From Trametes villosa (Eukaryota > Basidiomycota > Agaricomycetes > Polyporales > Polyporaceae), in NCBI GenBank assembly GCA_002964805.2, contig PUDQ02000013.1, positions 159,869 through 223,868 of the forward strand: 64,000 nt of DNA, in the 5' to 3' direction. The notes under the pieces are model-generated. The model did no database searches and was not told the origin of the DNA. It saw only the letters and a list, made by a program, of their open reading frames with translations. The position numbers and the translations under genes were made by a program. Shown here one piece after another: positions 39,927 through 52,100 of the stretch. Numbering within the stretch: the stretch's first letter is position 1; each line of letters begins with the position of its first letter.

Positions 39927-40533
39927 ATGCCGCCTCTGGAGCCCCTTCTTCAGCTGCTGAGGGTGGCCAAGACGGTCTCCGCCGAGATTCCCGTTCCCGG
40001 GTTGAGCACCGCGCTCGAGCTCGCTCTCAACATCGCCGAGAAGGCCAAGGTATGCTCGTAGAAACTATGCTCACAGATATGCGGGCCTCATAACGTCTCG
40101 ATCGTCAGGATATCAAAGACACTGGAGATGCCTGTCGATCGCTCGCCGAACGAGCCGCCCGCTTCTCTCTTGCAATCTACGACCACCTGCAGGATTGCAA
40201 CAGCGACGGCCTGTCACTCGACACGAGGGAGCGCGTTGAGCTATTGATCTTGTGTGTATCCATTTTTTCGTGCTCGACCGTGCTTGACGACGACCTATTC
40301 CTACGGCCCGCAGGACACTCCGCGACATCGAGAATCTCATGAGACGCCGTAGCAAGATGCGACTCCCGGAAGTTCTTGGGCGGCGCGGAAAGATCGAGGA
40401 GGAGGTTCAGAAACTCAGCGTTCGGCTCGAAGATACGATCAAACTATTCGAGGTAAATCCGTCGGTCGTGTACGTGCCTCAGATCTGCTGATGACGCGAC
40501 ATCTCCAAGCTGCAGACCGAGATCAACATTTGA
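39927..40533 (+). CDS. Truncated family copy 2: helical MLKL/HeLo-like domain only
   Basis: Exon 1 is 39927-40049 (MPPLEPLLQLLRVAKTVSAE, 41 codons). The next two exons match the family (GDACRSLAERAARFSLAIYDH; TLRDIENLMRRRSKMRLPEV ... VRLEDTIKLFE), with the same intron positions and an intron 1 nearly identical to copies 1 and 4. Exon 4 starts LQTEINI and hits TGA at 40531-40533, exactly where homology to the family stops. The product would be about 142 aa: the three exons covering the helical bundle plus seven residues. All downstream kinase-like and C-terminal parts are absent. It may be a pseudogene. However, no lesion lies inside the retained domain, and free-standing bundle proteins are plausible regulators or competitors of full-length partners. 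The missing CCAAT segment upstream argues for reduced expression. Confidence 0.55.
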
Positions 40534-41369
40534 GGTGAGGGCGGTACCGCCGGGCCGATTCCACTTGACTTATTCGAGAATGCCTGCAATATTTGTCTTG
40601 TGCGCATACGCCACCAGATCCTATTCGCGAGTAACCGTCTACGTGCTACAAGCTCTTCGAGATCTGTATTCCATCCAGCAACAACAAGCAAGCTATTGTT
40701 ATGACAATAATCTCTAGGAGCAGGGGGTCGGAGATTGTGCACCGATTACCACAGAATCGCCCGTCAGCCATCAGTCTCCACGCGATCGCGATACCGTACG
40801 GCGGATGGGGGAGTGCCCGTAAGCGTTCTTCGCCGAAGGCCTGCAACTCGCTACGAAGCCCAGGAACGAACCGCCATCGCCGAAGTTTCTTTCCTAATTT
40901 GAGGAACTGCGAGCGCATGCCATGCAGGGCTGGTAGGGCTGGTCCTCGCACGCCGCGACTAGGGCGGCGACGTCGTCCCAGGCGCATGGTTTGCTCCGGA
41001 TATTGGATGAGCGGGCCCACAGGGCATGCAGAACGGCGGCCCGAGTGACTGTGTTGGTCCTTTGATCCGCCGCGATGGCGCGGCGTCTGAGGGTAAGAGC
41101 CGGATACCTGCACGCGCAGCTTGTGGGGCGACACCCATTTGACGAGAGCGGTTGACAGAGCTACCGCGATGGGGTCAAGGAGTGCACGACTACGGATGCT
41201 CAGGTGACGACCGTTTGGGCAATGAAACGTTCGGATTCGTGTGACGTTGCGGGGCACTGGTTGTCAAAGAAGGGCACTGTGTTCACCTCCACGCTTCGTC
41301 CTCTTCCAGGAACCGCGCGCTCGAAGCACTGGCTCGGGGGTGAGACGCGGCAGTGATATGTGTATTGAC
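40534..41369. other. Sequence replacing the rest of family copy 2
   Basis: No homology to the family. A minus-strand open frame at 41257-40646 (203 codons, basic) is the longest, but it has no motif I recognise and overlaps plus-strand frames. It may be part of whatever inserted into, or rearranged with, copy 2. Confidence 0.4.
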
Positions 41370-43375
41370 AGAATGGTTGGGGTGGGCGACGAGCTCGTCA
41401 GGGAACATTTGCGTGCCGTGCACCTAGGCTTGTCGTCGGGCGTCCAACACCCCGCTTGCCCGTGCGCATTGAGTCGCTGTCGCGCTCCGGCGAGTTTCGA
41501 GGATACAAGACGTCCGCCTTAGCCTGCCCGACCTACGAAACCGCGTTCATGATCCTGAGACCAGGGTTCTCGCGCGAGGCTGCCAGGGACGCGCACCGTC
41601 GGCTGCGGCAGTTGCCAGGAGCTAGACGTTTTAGCCGGAGCAGCGAAGCCTGGGTGTTGCGTGAGCCATCTGCGAAACGGCGGGCGTGTGCACTCCAGCC
41701 GCTTACCTGCTCGCCCAAGCATGTACGCTTCAGTGCGGAAAAAACGGCGTCGCGCGCCGGAGCGTGCACGGTCGGGGTGGGTGGTAGTATCGCGATTTGG
41801 GCGACTTCGGAGGCCCGGTGCGAGCGATGCTGATGTTGACGAGGTGGGGCGCGTCGAAACCACCCGAGGACGCACGCACCTCGGCGCGTAGGGTAACGCG
41901 TTGTGGATGGGTGTGCTGGGATCCCCTGCGCTTGCTCGGAGTAGGTGAGCCGCCGTCACACCTTCGGGGACGTCGCACGCGTCGGTGTCCGAGGGATGGC
42001 AACCCCGTTGACCCGTATTTCAAGCCGTGAGTCAAACACCAACGCTGCGATATGGGCAGTCGACACAGGGCTTGGAACGTTCAGTAGGGCTGCTTATCGC
42101 ATTTTTGGGCTGTAGGCGATTTGTGTGAGCTATCAAAGAAAAGGGGTGCGTGTGATTCGGGTGCTCACCAGCGCGTCCATGATCCGATGTCGCGAGCGCG
42201 CGTCGCAACCTCGACGTCAGTGCAAAGCGTGTAGAGGACTTATCTGGCAGCGTGTGAGTGCGAGATTTCTGGGGGATACGTAAGGAAATGCGGCGGTCGG
42301 GGCGGCAAATGACGGTAACCGCGGGCCTCCCAGCGCGCAGCGCGTCGCGAAAATGTGTACGCGGCGGGGGGTGTATGCGCGTTGCGAATCCACGCAGATG
42401 CCGCACGCTGGGGGTTCAAACGTTCACGACTTGGACGTGGGACAGAACATTGTCGGCCGCAGTGCACGGCCGATTCTCCTCGCAGGAGTTGCTGCACGGA
42501 CTGCGAGAGAAGCTGCTAGTAGCGGCAAGCAACGTCCTCAATTTAGCCGCGACATCCACTGCCAGTGAGAAGTAGCTAACGCCCGTACACTGATGTAGTA
42601 GAAGAGCAATGATCATTGGTCGACAAAGCTAGACCTCCTGACGCGGAGTCTGTGACGTACCGAGCATTTCAGCTGCCGGTGTGAAAGGACCGGTCGTGCG
42701 GAATGACTGTAAGCAGTCCGATGGCATGTCGAACAGGAAGCCTGAGAGGGGTGCACTGGCATATGAAGGCCGATGAGGGGCAGCGACAGTCGACCAGCAT
42801 GCGACAGAAAGCGATGGGCAAAGGGGAGTACAAGGGTAGGCGGCCGGCAGCTGGACGGCCTCGGCGAGGATTGCCAGACGCGTGGACGTCTGGACATGGC
42901 CCGGCGGTGTCAGTGCGCCGAGAGAGCGGTCGGGTGAGCGGGCACGTGTGATGGTGGCAGTGTTACGGAGACCTACGATTGGCCAGAACGGGCGTCTGTC
43001 GCCCACGCTGCACCACCGCTTGACCGAACTCTAGTACTACAGTCCACTCAGATCTTCCAAAGCTCAGCTCAGCCGCCTCAGCGCTCAGCTCGGGCCAGGA
43101 CGTCCATGTTCACAAAACGATACGCACTATTTTGTTACACTCCTGGGGGACCTGGGTTTCTCTGGCCTAGCGCCTGTACCGAAGCTCGCCGGCAACTGGT
43201 CCTTTAAAAGTCCAACTTGAGATCGCCCAGCCGCGCAATGGCAGGCTGCCTAGCGGCATTGCACAGGACATACGGCTGCGCCTCGGGTCTTCTCGTCCAA
43301 GCATACCACGATGGTTCTATCTTATGGAAGCTTATACCACAGCTTCCAGAAGGGACCAGCGTCCGAGGTCTCAAG
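41370..43375 (+). repeat. Upstream module block of family copy 3 (B, R, A, D)
   Basis: Module B about 41385-41960 (GAGCTCGTCAGGGAACATTT), module R about 42130-42575 (AGCTATCAAAGAAAAGG, CGTCCATGATCCGATGTCGC), a diverged module A near 42640-42720 and module D at 42945-43000 (GTGGCAGTGTTACGGAGACC, with inverted CCAAT ATTGG at 42978-42982). Below D the sequence resembles copy 5 rather than copies 1, 2 and 4 (GGGTTTCTCTGGCCTAGCGC), so there are two promoter subtypes. Confidence 0.6.
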
Positions 43376-43388
43376 CGCATAAAGACCA
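43376..43388 (+). promoter_or_regulatory. TATA-like box of family copy 3
   Basis: GCGCATAAAGACC, 140 nt before the ATG at 43516, preceded by GAAGCTTATACCACAGC. Confidence 0.45.
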
Positions 43389-43515
43389 TCTTGGCGGCCG
43401 CATATCCATCGTGCTCCTTCTGCTTCCCCTTCGCCTCCTGCATCCAGCCACCTCCAGAACACTCTGTTCTGTCGTTTCCATAGCCTCGCAGAACCCTCAA
43501 GCTCAAGCCTCCGCA

Positions 43516-46500
43516 ATGCCATCCATTGAATCCCTTCTGAAGCTGCTGAAGGGTGCCCAGACCGTCGCCACCGAGATCCCCGTTCCCGGGCTGAGCATAG
43601 CGCTCCAGCTCGCTGTAAGCATAGCTGAGAAGGCCAAGGTATGCTCGTCCCAAAACTACTCACAGTCGCGTGGGCCTCATAATATTCCAACTTTTGACAG
43701 GATATCGAAGACACTCGAGATGCCTGCCGATCACTCGCCGAACGAGCCGCCCGTTTCTCTCTTGGGGTCTATGACCAGCTGAGGGACGGCAATAGCGACG
43801 AACGGTCGGCCGCGATGAACTTGAAGGATCGCGTTGAGCTACTGATTTTGTACGTGTCTGTTTATTGTGCTTGGCCGTGCATGACCACCTACTTATTCCG
43901 ACGGCGCGCAGAACACTCCGCGACATTGAGAATCTCATGAAGCGCCGTAGCAAGATGGGACTCCTGCAAGTTCTTAGGCGGCACGGAGAGATCGAGGAGG
44001 AGGTTAAGAAACTCGACGCTAAGCTCAAAGATGCGATCAAACTGTTCGAGGTAAATCCGCCGGCCGTGTACGTGCTTCCGATCGGCTAATCACGCCACTC
44101 TGCTCAGATACAGACGGGGATCAACATCGAGCAGACGGTTGTGAGCACGGAGGTCCGTCTCACCAAGCACGTCGAAGATACGACGCATTTTCGGGAGGCG
44201 CTCATTGGAGTGACCCGAGGGGTCGACATCCGCGTCCTGGATTTGGCAAAGCGCCTGGACAGCAGCGGCACATTTGACGGCGCTGTAAGGGTATCCTTGA
44301 TACATTATACTGTATGAAGTGTCTAACAAGATCACCTTCAGCTCCGGCTGTTCGGCCGCGAACACCTCGATCTCGTAGAATCCGTCTATGACGCACTGGC
44401 GACTCAGCCTCAACCGTCTCGAACCCCCACCGGTCGTGCAGTCGTGCGGCAGCAGCTACGACCCGTTTCCCGTGACCGTGCAGTCGTGAAAGCTGCCGGT
44501 GAGCTGTCGGGCACGCGGGTCGTCGTGTACACGTACCCCCGCCAAGACGACCGCCGGTTTGCGGAGACCATCAAGTTCGCCCGGCAAGCCCAGTGAGCAC
44601 AAATTCTATGTCCTTATGAGGGCGCATCTGAGCCTGAAATTTGCAGCAATCCGTACCTTCTGAAGGTGTTGGGGTACTCCCGTATAGGGGGAGATCCAGA
44701 TGCCGCCCCGTTCGTCGTCACTGAAGGTCCGTCCGGAGTGTTCACAACTGTCATTGGTATCTGAGTCTCTAAACTGCGTGACAACAGACTACACCCCTCT
44801 CACGGACTACTACGTCAACTCATTGGACGGGCTCAGCAAGCTACGGCTCGCGATACAGGTGGTGCGTATGTTGCATACACATTCGGCGTCTAGACTATTG
44901 ACTTGATAATCCAGACGGCAGACTTAAGCGTATGTTACCATACCTGGGACACTCCCCGCTCAATCTCGAAGATCCTCACGTTTGACTCGCTGGCAGAAAG
45001 CTGTTGACCACCTGGATAGGTATGGCCTGAGCCGGCTGCTGGACATGAGATCATCCTTCTGGGTTGTAAGAATGCCGCCCGACCCTCATGCAGACATAGA
45101 TTCTTTATTGATCACTGACTCTGTGTAACTAGTTTGGTGTCCACCAATATCAAATCAAACGGAGTGAACTCGTATGGGATCATCAACATGGCGGCCGTTT
45201 CAAGTGGGCTGGAGCCCCTGAGTCCCGCAACTCGGAGATGGGCGACGATCAGGTGGGTCCTGCCTGCCCCCTCTGCGTTTGCCAACTGAGCAATGCAAAC
45301 GTGGTTAGCCGACCGTGATGTCAATTTCTGCCGACCGGGAGGGCAGAATTGCGCAACGCAGTACTGTGTTTCGCTCGTTATAGCTAGCTAAGCACGGATA
45401 CTAAGCTCTATGCAGGTTTGTATGCCGCCGATGCCGGTGCTAATGTAGGGGTCCTGGCACGCAATTGGTTGCATCAGTTCCTATCACCGCTCGAGAACGG
45501 ACGGGGCCTCCTTTCCAGTGGCCTCGGATGGCAACTGTGGGGACTCGCCCTAGCTCGACCTCAGTACCCGCTCGGAACGTGGGTCGCATATAATGCTGCC
45601 GATTCTTCGCCATGGCCCGCCTTGTCTGTGTCGGATGCCTCGGATGCCGGGCTACAGAAGACGGAGGCATTCAGCCCGCGTCCAGACGCTCTGCCGTGGC
45701 ATGGTAGCGGAAAGTCACATCCCTTCACGGAGTCTGAGACCATGACGGCAGACGAAGGCGAGCACACCCTGCAGGAGAAGACATATTGGGGTTGGGAGCT
45801 GGATGTTCCCGCCTGTGACCTTTGTGAGATGTGCATTGACGTCACCGTGGGCGCGAGCGGGACGAGGTGGAAGAGGCGAGTGCACTGCCTGTCCCGCTGA
45901 ATGACCGTTTAGTCAACACTGAACTCTCTCGCACAGGTATCAGGTATCTTGCGTTCCTATTGGCACAACACTTCTATTTCGACATTTTCGAACATTGCGA
46001 GATTCTTCCGACAATATCTCGAGGCTCGTCCGTTCGGCGCCAGACCTGTCTACAGTATCTGCCGATACAATTGGCCTCGGTACCCATCATTTCTCAGCCT
46101 GCATGTCTTTCGCTCATCCCAAATGTGTAGCTAACCTGCACTATTACTACACGGAGACCACCGCATATAATGCCCCACACGCCGTGTGCCAGGGGCCGCC
46201 TCCGTTATGGTTCTTCCTCTACGCCCAGGCTCAACGCGACGACAGCAGTTCTCATAACCCATCTATCCCGTCCGGCTTCTGGTCATTGGAGAAGGACCCC
46301 GCGTCCATCCCAGAAGACATCGTCTTCGACCCGACACCGCGGTTTGAACACATCGAGGAAGGCTACAAAGCTCCGCTATCGACCTGGAGGCAGGCGCTCG
46401 GAGATCTCACATTCATCACCCAGACAAAGTACGCGCCGGTTTAACTATAACATCTCCCTTCGAGTACTGTACTGACAACATGTGCTCACGGTAGGATGTG

Positions 46501-46804
46501 CAACAGCATCAAACTGCTGAGTGAGGAGGATATACTGGCTTTTAAGCTAATCCAGGAGGAACACGCAACCGCTTGTAACTGGTAGGCCAGTGGCTACTAG
46601 CAAGTCTATGCGACGTCTGAATCTGACTGTAGCAGTGATCGAGGACACTTCGGATCGGAGGAGGCCGGGGAGGATGGCGGATGTGCAGCCATCACCTCGT
46701 GGACAGATGACGAAGGCGAGGAGCAGTCAGACGAGGAGTACTACGACGCCGACGAGTACGATAGCGAGCAAGAGGGCGACTCGGAGGATCGTCGGTCTGA
46801 TTGA
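43516..46804 (+). CDS. MLKL/HeLo-like N-terminal domain protein with degenerate kinase region, family copy 3
   Basis: Same exon plan as copy 1. It begins MPSIESLLKLLKGAQTVATE. The helical region follows (DACRSLAERAARFSLGVYDQ; TLRDIENLMKRRSKMGLLQV), then LFGREHLDLVESVYD, the kinase-like GELSGTRVVVYTYP and NPYLLKVLGYSRIGG (no catalytic Lys), the 15-nt micro-exon (TADLS), VLARNWLHQFL and the C-terminal block. It ends in an acidic tail (SDEEYYDADEYDSEQEGD) at 46804. Two points decide whether it is intact. The donor after TRWKR at 45876-45877 is GC (GCGAGT) where the other copies have GTGAG(G/T), so a rarer GC-AG intron is needed. Near 46583-46600 the genomic frame shows TAG codons, but an intron (donor GTAGGC, acceptor CTGACTGTAG) at the same place as in copies 1 and 5 removes them in frame. 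The middle exons are closest to copy 4, the promoter to copy 5. Confidence 0.68.
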
Positions 46805-47773
46805 CGCGTGCGCCGCGCTGTCATAGCATGCCGGGAATGAAGGTACGCCGTGTAATTATCTTGCCGCGGCACACTGCAGGTCCGCGGCGTTGCCCCCACT
46901 CACACACCTTTTGTTAGCTGGAGAAACGAGCTGAATCAAACCCGGGACTATGCCGACTATATGCCATCCGGAGCCTGCGTGGTCGCTGTACCTACCGCAC
47001 CTTGATGTACCTTTGCACGAATTCAACTTCAGGTTCGACCGCCCGACCGTCCTCAATGGTGAGCGCGCCCGGGATCCTCTCTCTTCGTGCCGGGTACGCG
47101 GGCGCGGGCGCGAGCGCTGCGTGGCGCGTCCGAGACCAGAAGCGCGATGCGCAGTAGAGTGCATTCGTACTCGAGGACACTCAACACTTGCGCCCGAGAG
47201 CGGCAGTCTCGCGGGCGAGCCAGCCCCAGCGTAGCGTGAACGCTCCGCAGTCATAGGTACGGCAGATGTATATATATCATGCAACAGTAACGTACATGGG
47301 CTCTACTAGGGGAGGGCACCGAAGGCTGATTCCTGCGAGTCTGCGATTATACTTCGCGTCACCCGACCTCTCACCTTGCCCGCGAAGCCTATTCCGAGTC
47401 GAGCAGCTAGCGGTTGCCCGTCGTCACGGCGGCTTGTCCACGGACGTCGTGGACGTGTGAGCAGCGAAGCACGGCCGTCCCGTCACCAGCACAGGTCCCG
47501 CCCGCGTTGCGCAGACATCTGCGCCGGCCGAGTGGACGACGCGCTCGGTGCCCTACAACGCATGCCCTCCGACCTCTCTCATGCTCGGCAGCGTGGCCAC
47601 GGAACACCCTGCGCTCTTTCGCTGTGCCTGGCTTTGGACGACCAGTGCGTGCGCGCACCATCTTACTACGGATTCGGTCAGCCGCCACGCCCCGGTACGT
47701 CCATCTCGCTCCTCGCGAGTCCCGCGCCCGTTGCACTCACTTCGTCGTCCTCCTAGTATTGCTTCCTGGTAGT

Positions 47774-47776
<3 letters not shown>

Positions 47777-47818
<42 letters not shown>
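47777..47818 (+). repeat. (GCC)14 trinucleotide microsatellite
   Basis: Fourteen uninterrupted GCC units (42 nt). Not inside any supported gene. Confidence 0.95.
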
Positions 47819-47874
47819 TGCTGGAAGCAGCACCGCAGGGAGGGAACCGACGCACCCCGCCCGGTCCCGTAGTA

Positions 47875-47950
47875 CATGCCACAGCAAGACGCCGCCCAGT
47901 AAAGGCGACGCCGTGCCGCGCCCGTGAGCGCGCTGCGCCTTTCCAGAGAC
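47875..47950 (+). repeat. Dispersed repeat, inverted relative to 24910-24985 and 51170-51245
   Basis: AGTACATGCCACAGCAAGAC then GCCGCCCAGTAAAGGCGACG is the reverse complement, with mismatches, of the two minus-oriented copies inside the segmental duplication, and a weak direct match lies at about 37915-37960. Confidence 0.5.
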
Positions 47951-48289
47951 GGGGCACCGTGCACGTGGGCGGTGTACAAGTGAGAGTCGACGAGTGGGAA
48001 ACCGGGACGGACTTCTGTGTCTTGCGCGCGGACGCACGGGGGAGGAGCACGGAGCGTCGGCGCCCGGCCCGTGCGCTGCATCAGCGCCTGCGAGTCGTGC
48101 ACGTCCCCAATGCGCAGTTGCTGTCGGGCAGCTGGGGTGGCGTGCCGGGGTGCAATGGCGCGGGGTAGCCGGGGCGGCATGAGAAGGGGCGGCGGGCGCG
48201 ATCTCGCAGCGGCGGGCCCACAGCGTGCGGAGGAGCGGGCGTTCGCAGTACGGGCGACCGCGGGCCTAGAGCCAGGGCGCGTGCAGTGT

Positions 48290-49130
48290 CGGCGAGATGG
48301 TTGGGGTGTTCGGCGAGATTGTCAGAGAAAGTTTGCGTCCCAGCGCGCCAAGGTTCGTCGTCGGGCGTTCAACCACCCACACTCACCTGCGCGCGTTGGG
48401 TCGCTGTCGCCCTTCGGCGAGATCAGGGTATAGACGTCCGTACCAGCCTGCCCGACCCGTGAAACCGCGTTCATGACCAGAACACCAAATCTCGCGCCCG
48501 GGGTTGAAACGCGCACCCCAGGACGCCGCAGCCCCCAGGAGCTGTACGTTTCGGTTCGAGTATGGAAGTCTAGGCGCGTGAGTCATCCTCAAAACGGCGG
48601 GGGTGCGCATCTGCTTACCTGCCCGCCCGAGAATGTGCAATGAGGATGCGGCGCGGCATGCGGTGTACGCGTGTTACGATTACACGCGGATGCGCGCCAC
48701 AGTCCCAGTGGCACTCTGACGTCGGAAATGCGACGTTGTCGGCCTCGGAGGCGCGTGGCGGCATCCCTGCGCGGAAATTCCTGCATGGGTCGCAAAAGAC
48801 GCTGCTGGAAGCGGCAAGCAAGGCCTTCAGATGCGCCGTTCTCGTTGGTGCCGTTGTCTGAGCTCAAGTAGCTGATGTGGAACGAGCAGTTAGCATAGCA
48901 CGACAAAAATCGACCTCCTGGAGCCAACATGCGACGTACCGAGTGTCGCGTGTGTCGGATCGAAAAGACCAGTCGAACAAATTGGGGATGCATAGAGAGG
49001 CGAGCGGGTAGACGGCGTCGAGGGTGCCAGGCATGTGCATGACTTGGAGTCAGTGCGAGAGAGCGGTGGAGCGTACAGACGTCGGGCGGTGGCAGTGTTA
49101 CCGAGACCTGCGATTGGCCAGGGCGGGCGT
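48290..49130 (+). repeat. Orphan B-R-A-D upstream module block
   Basis: Contains partial B (GAGATTGTCAGAGAAAGTTT near 48318), part of R (GTGTTACGATTACACGCGGATG ... CGCGTGGCGGCATCCC), A (CATGCGACGTACCGAGTGTC at 48928) and D (GTCGGGCGGTGGCAGTGTTA ... ATTGG at 49113-49117). No member of the MLKL/HeLo-like family follows; the next gene is at 54387 and has its own block. Either a family gene was lost here or the module block moves on its own. Confidence 0.6.
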
Positions 49131-52100
49131 CTGGCCGATGACGTAGCCTGACCCGTTCTCTGGCGCTGAGCGCTGAGCGCTGCTCCGTGGCTCTGCTCGT
49201 CCACGTTCCACGACCATACTCGCCTGCTCGCTCATGGCAGCGCACTCGACGCGGCCCATCGACCTCTCCCCCTCTCGCACGCCCTGTCGTGCTGTCTCGT
49301 GGCCGCCTTCACGCCAGTTCGCCATCCCGTGCCCGCGCTCGAGGTCCTGTGGGTCGCCGCTGGCCTGTGCCCACTCTCCCTTGCTCGACCGCTTACTCTG
49401 GCTTCAATACGGCTCGCCTGCGCATGCCAGCTGGCCCTTGCCGCTGCCCGCCCTCGACGCTCTCGCCGCCGTCTGCCCTCCTCCCCGTACTCCTCCCTCC
49501 GCGTCACGCCTTCGGACTGCATACACCCACTCTGCTCGCCTGGTCATACTCGGTACGCCCCGGGAGGCCTGTCTATGGCGTTCTCTACTTCATACTCACG
49601 GCATTATGTACAGGCCTTATCTACTCTCCCGCGAGCGACGTGGCTCATGCCCCAGGACGCTGTTTGCCTATACTTGGAGCTTCTCGCGCTACCCGGCTGT
49701 GGGCTCCCGCGAACAGTGTCCGCCGCGCCCGCGCGCCGTCACAGTGCGTACAATGCACTCCCGCAACTTCCAGTACCCCCTCTCCCGCGTCCAAATTGTG
49801 AGCCCTTGGTGTCTATATGCATGCAGCTGCAACGCGCATACATCCGCCGCCGTGCGCACCCGCTCGCGACGCGCTATGGGAGCACCTCGGGCAACTCGCC
49901 ACGCGCGCTGGTTGTCCTCTGCTCGTCGTGACACGCTCGTGTCGCGCCGATCTCTCCCCCCGCCCCACCCTCTGCGTCCATATCTTACCGACATTCCGCC
50001 GGACATCGCCAATACTCCAACACCCTGCTCCCCGATATGTCTCGCGCCGGCCCTGCGCTTCCAGACCGGCCGCGACGGATTTTCGTTTCGCGTCGAAACC
50101 GCGAATCCATGGGCATCTGGTAAGCGTCCATCCTGGTGTGTGCGCCGCGTCGTTTCGCAGATAGCTCACGCTGCTCGCAGGTGCGGCGACCCAAAATCCA
50201 ACATCCATACCCGCAGACCCACTCAAGCCGGCCGTGCGCATTCCAGCGCCGGGCGCCGACATTCGTCTTCGCGTTCGATAAACGACGGCCTCACGGACAC
50301 GGGCACCGTCTGGCCCAGAGTTTCGCGCGTCGCCCCGGCGCGACGACGACTTGTCCAGCACAGCCAGACATGGGGGAACCCCAGATGCACATAGATGGCG
50401 CCCAATGCGCTGGACGAGGTGTGTTCTCGCGCGGTCTTGGAACACACTGTCGCAAACTCGTCAGTACAGCGCGCATTTCGCCCCCGAAATCGTTCAATGC
50501 GCGATGCGCGGCTCCACCGCTCTCATCCGGCTCTGCACACGCCGGCGCGGGGCGACAACGCTCGTTCTCGCAACCGGAGTGCGAATGCGCGGCCGGGATA
50601 CCTGCGCCTACCGTTTTGCAGCTAGCTCGCGCCACTCGCGGGCGATGCTTCGCAGAACGACTTTCCGACCTCCTCGTAACTGCCGGGAACGGCGGTGCGT
50701 GTCGGGGCCCCGATCGACCACGTCCGTCTTCGGGTCGTGAACGGGACGGGCAGGCAGACGTGAACGTCGCGCCGCGAGCCCCGAGGCGAGCCGCTGCGCG
50801 ACAATGAACCGACGCCCACGGGCCAGCGAGGGAGCGTTTCGCGAACAGGGCACCCGATGACGGGCCTTCGCGCGGGCAGGCGCATTCTCTGCAGAGCTCG
50901 CCGCCGGCCCCGACCATTCCGTCGACATCTCGCGTGCCCGTCGCGAGTGTTTCGGAACACGGCTCCGCTATATGCCTGCGCGGAGCCCCGACGTATCTTT
51001 GCGCGCGACGCCGTACACGCCCTACGCGTGGCATAGCCGCGGCGTACGCGCCGCGACGCTCCTCGCTCCTCTGTGCGCGGACGCACGGCAGAGGAGCCCA
51101 GAGGTGTGTTCCCCGCCGTCTCCCCTCTGCGCCCCACGCTGCGCGCAGAACCCGGCTTCTGGTGGACGCAGGGCGCTCGTGGGCGGGCACGTCGTCGCCT
51201 CTACTGGGCAGCGTCCTTCTACGGTATGTACTACCAAACGAGATGATGACGAGGTGCGCTAGCGCGCCCTCCGCGATGCTGCGCCCAGGCGGCGACGGGG
51301 TGTGTCGGGGCATCGGGGCATCAGGCCTAGGCGGAAGGACTAGGTGAGTTCAATGAGTGCAGGCCGAGAGGGAGCGGGAGGGACATACCGGGGCGCGGGG
51401 GCTGGCCGACGCTGGAGCAAGACGGCGCGCGAGGCGACTCGGTCGTCCGACCCAATGTCTAGCGAACGAGCACGGTGCGCTCAGCGGCCACTCCATCGAG
51501 TACACGAAATGCCAGTGGGCGTGCATGGTGTGTGATGGAGGGCGCAGAACGCGTCGCTCACCCGACCGGCAGAGGTGTGCGCGCGACGCCGACCATCCGC
51601 GGACTGGAGACAGGACGGTGGAGTGAATGGAAGGTGCGTTGAGGGAGGACGTACTGGGACGCCCGCTGCTCGCCGGGAAAGTGCGGCACGACGACACCGC
51701 GAACGCGCGGGGGGATGCGAGGTAAGGAGGGCAGGAAGGTCTGCGCGGGAATCTCACTCACGTCCTTCTCCACAGGTAAGTCTTCCAGGCCGTGCGTACG
51801 AGTACGCATGCGCGGGGGCGACGATTGCGTCCACGTTGCGGGGTGCTGAGGCTCCCTGGGTTGTGCTTCCTCCGCCCTCGCATGCGCACGCGGTCTCCAC
51901 CGTCCCCGCCCCCCCGCGCGCTGCGCGATCGTGCACTCTTGCACGGGAGACGTATCCCGGGCGGAGAGACGTCGTGCCGTCTTGTCTCGGCCGAAGTACG
52001 CGTGCCCGACGCTCTCCGGCGCGCCCCAGATGTGCCAGTGCTCGCGCATTTTACGAGCAGCCTATCTACCAGCTGGCAGTGTACAGCCCTACATATACAG

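Larger units (their letters stand above)
46805..48289. other. Spacer without a recognised gene
   Basis: GC-rich sequence between family copy 3 and the orphan module block. It contains a (GCC)n microsatellite at 47777-47818 and the dispersed repeat at 47875-47950. Open frames overlap on both strands and show no motif. Translations of the (GCC)n tract into poly-Ala or poly-Gly are artefacts of the repeat. Confidence 0.45.

Noticed and set aside
40646..41257. Minus-strand 203-codon open frame after the truncated family copy
   Set aside because: Basic, low-complexity composition, no motif and no second copy for comparison; not enough to call a gene.
41519..41959. Minus-strand open frames within module B that look alike between copies (also near 48383-48640 and 58487-58819)
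   Set aside because: The similarity follows from the DNA repeat; frames start and stop differently in each copy, and no splice pattern or motif supports coding.
46583..46604. In-frame TAG codons in the tail of family copy 3, first read as nonsense mutations
   Set aside because: They fall inside the same conserved tail intron (GTAGGC ... CTGACTGTAG) and are removed by splicing.
49234..51313. Open frames + 49234-50394 (386 codons) and - 51313-50291 (340 codons)
   Set aside because: The paralogous segment at about 23360-25020 does not keep either frame, so length alone reflects GC content.
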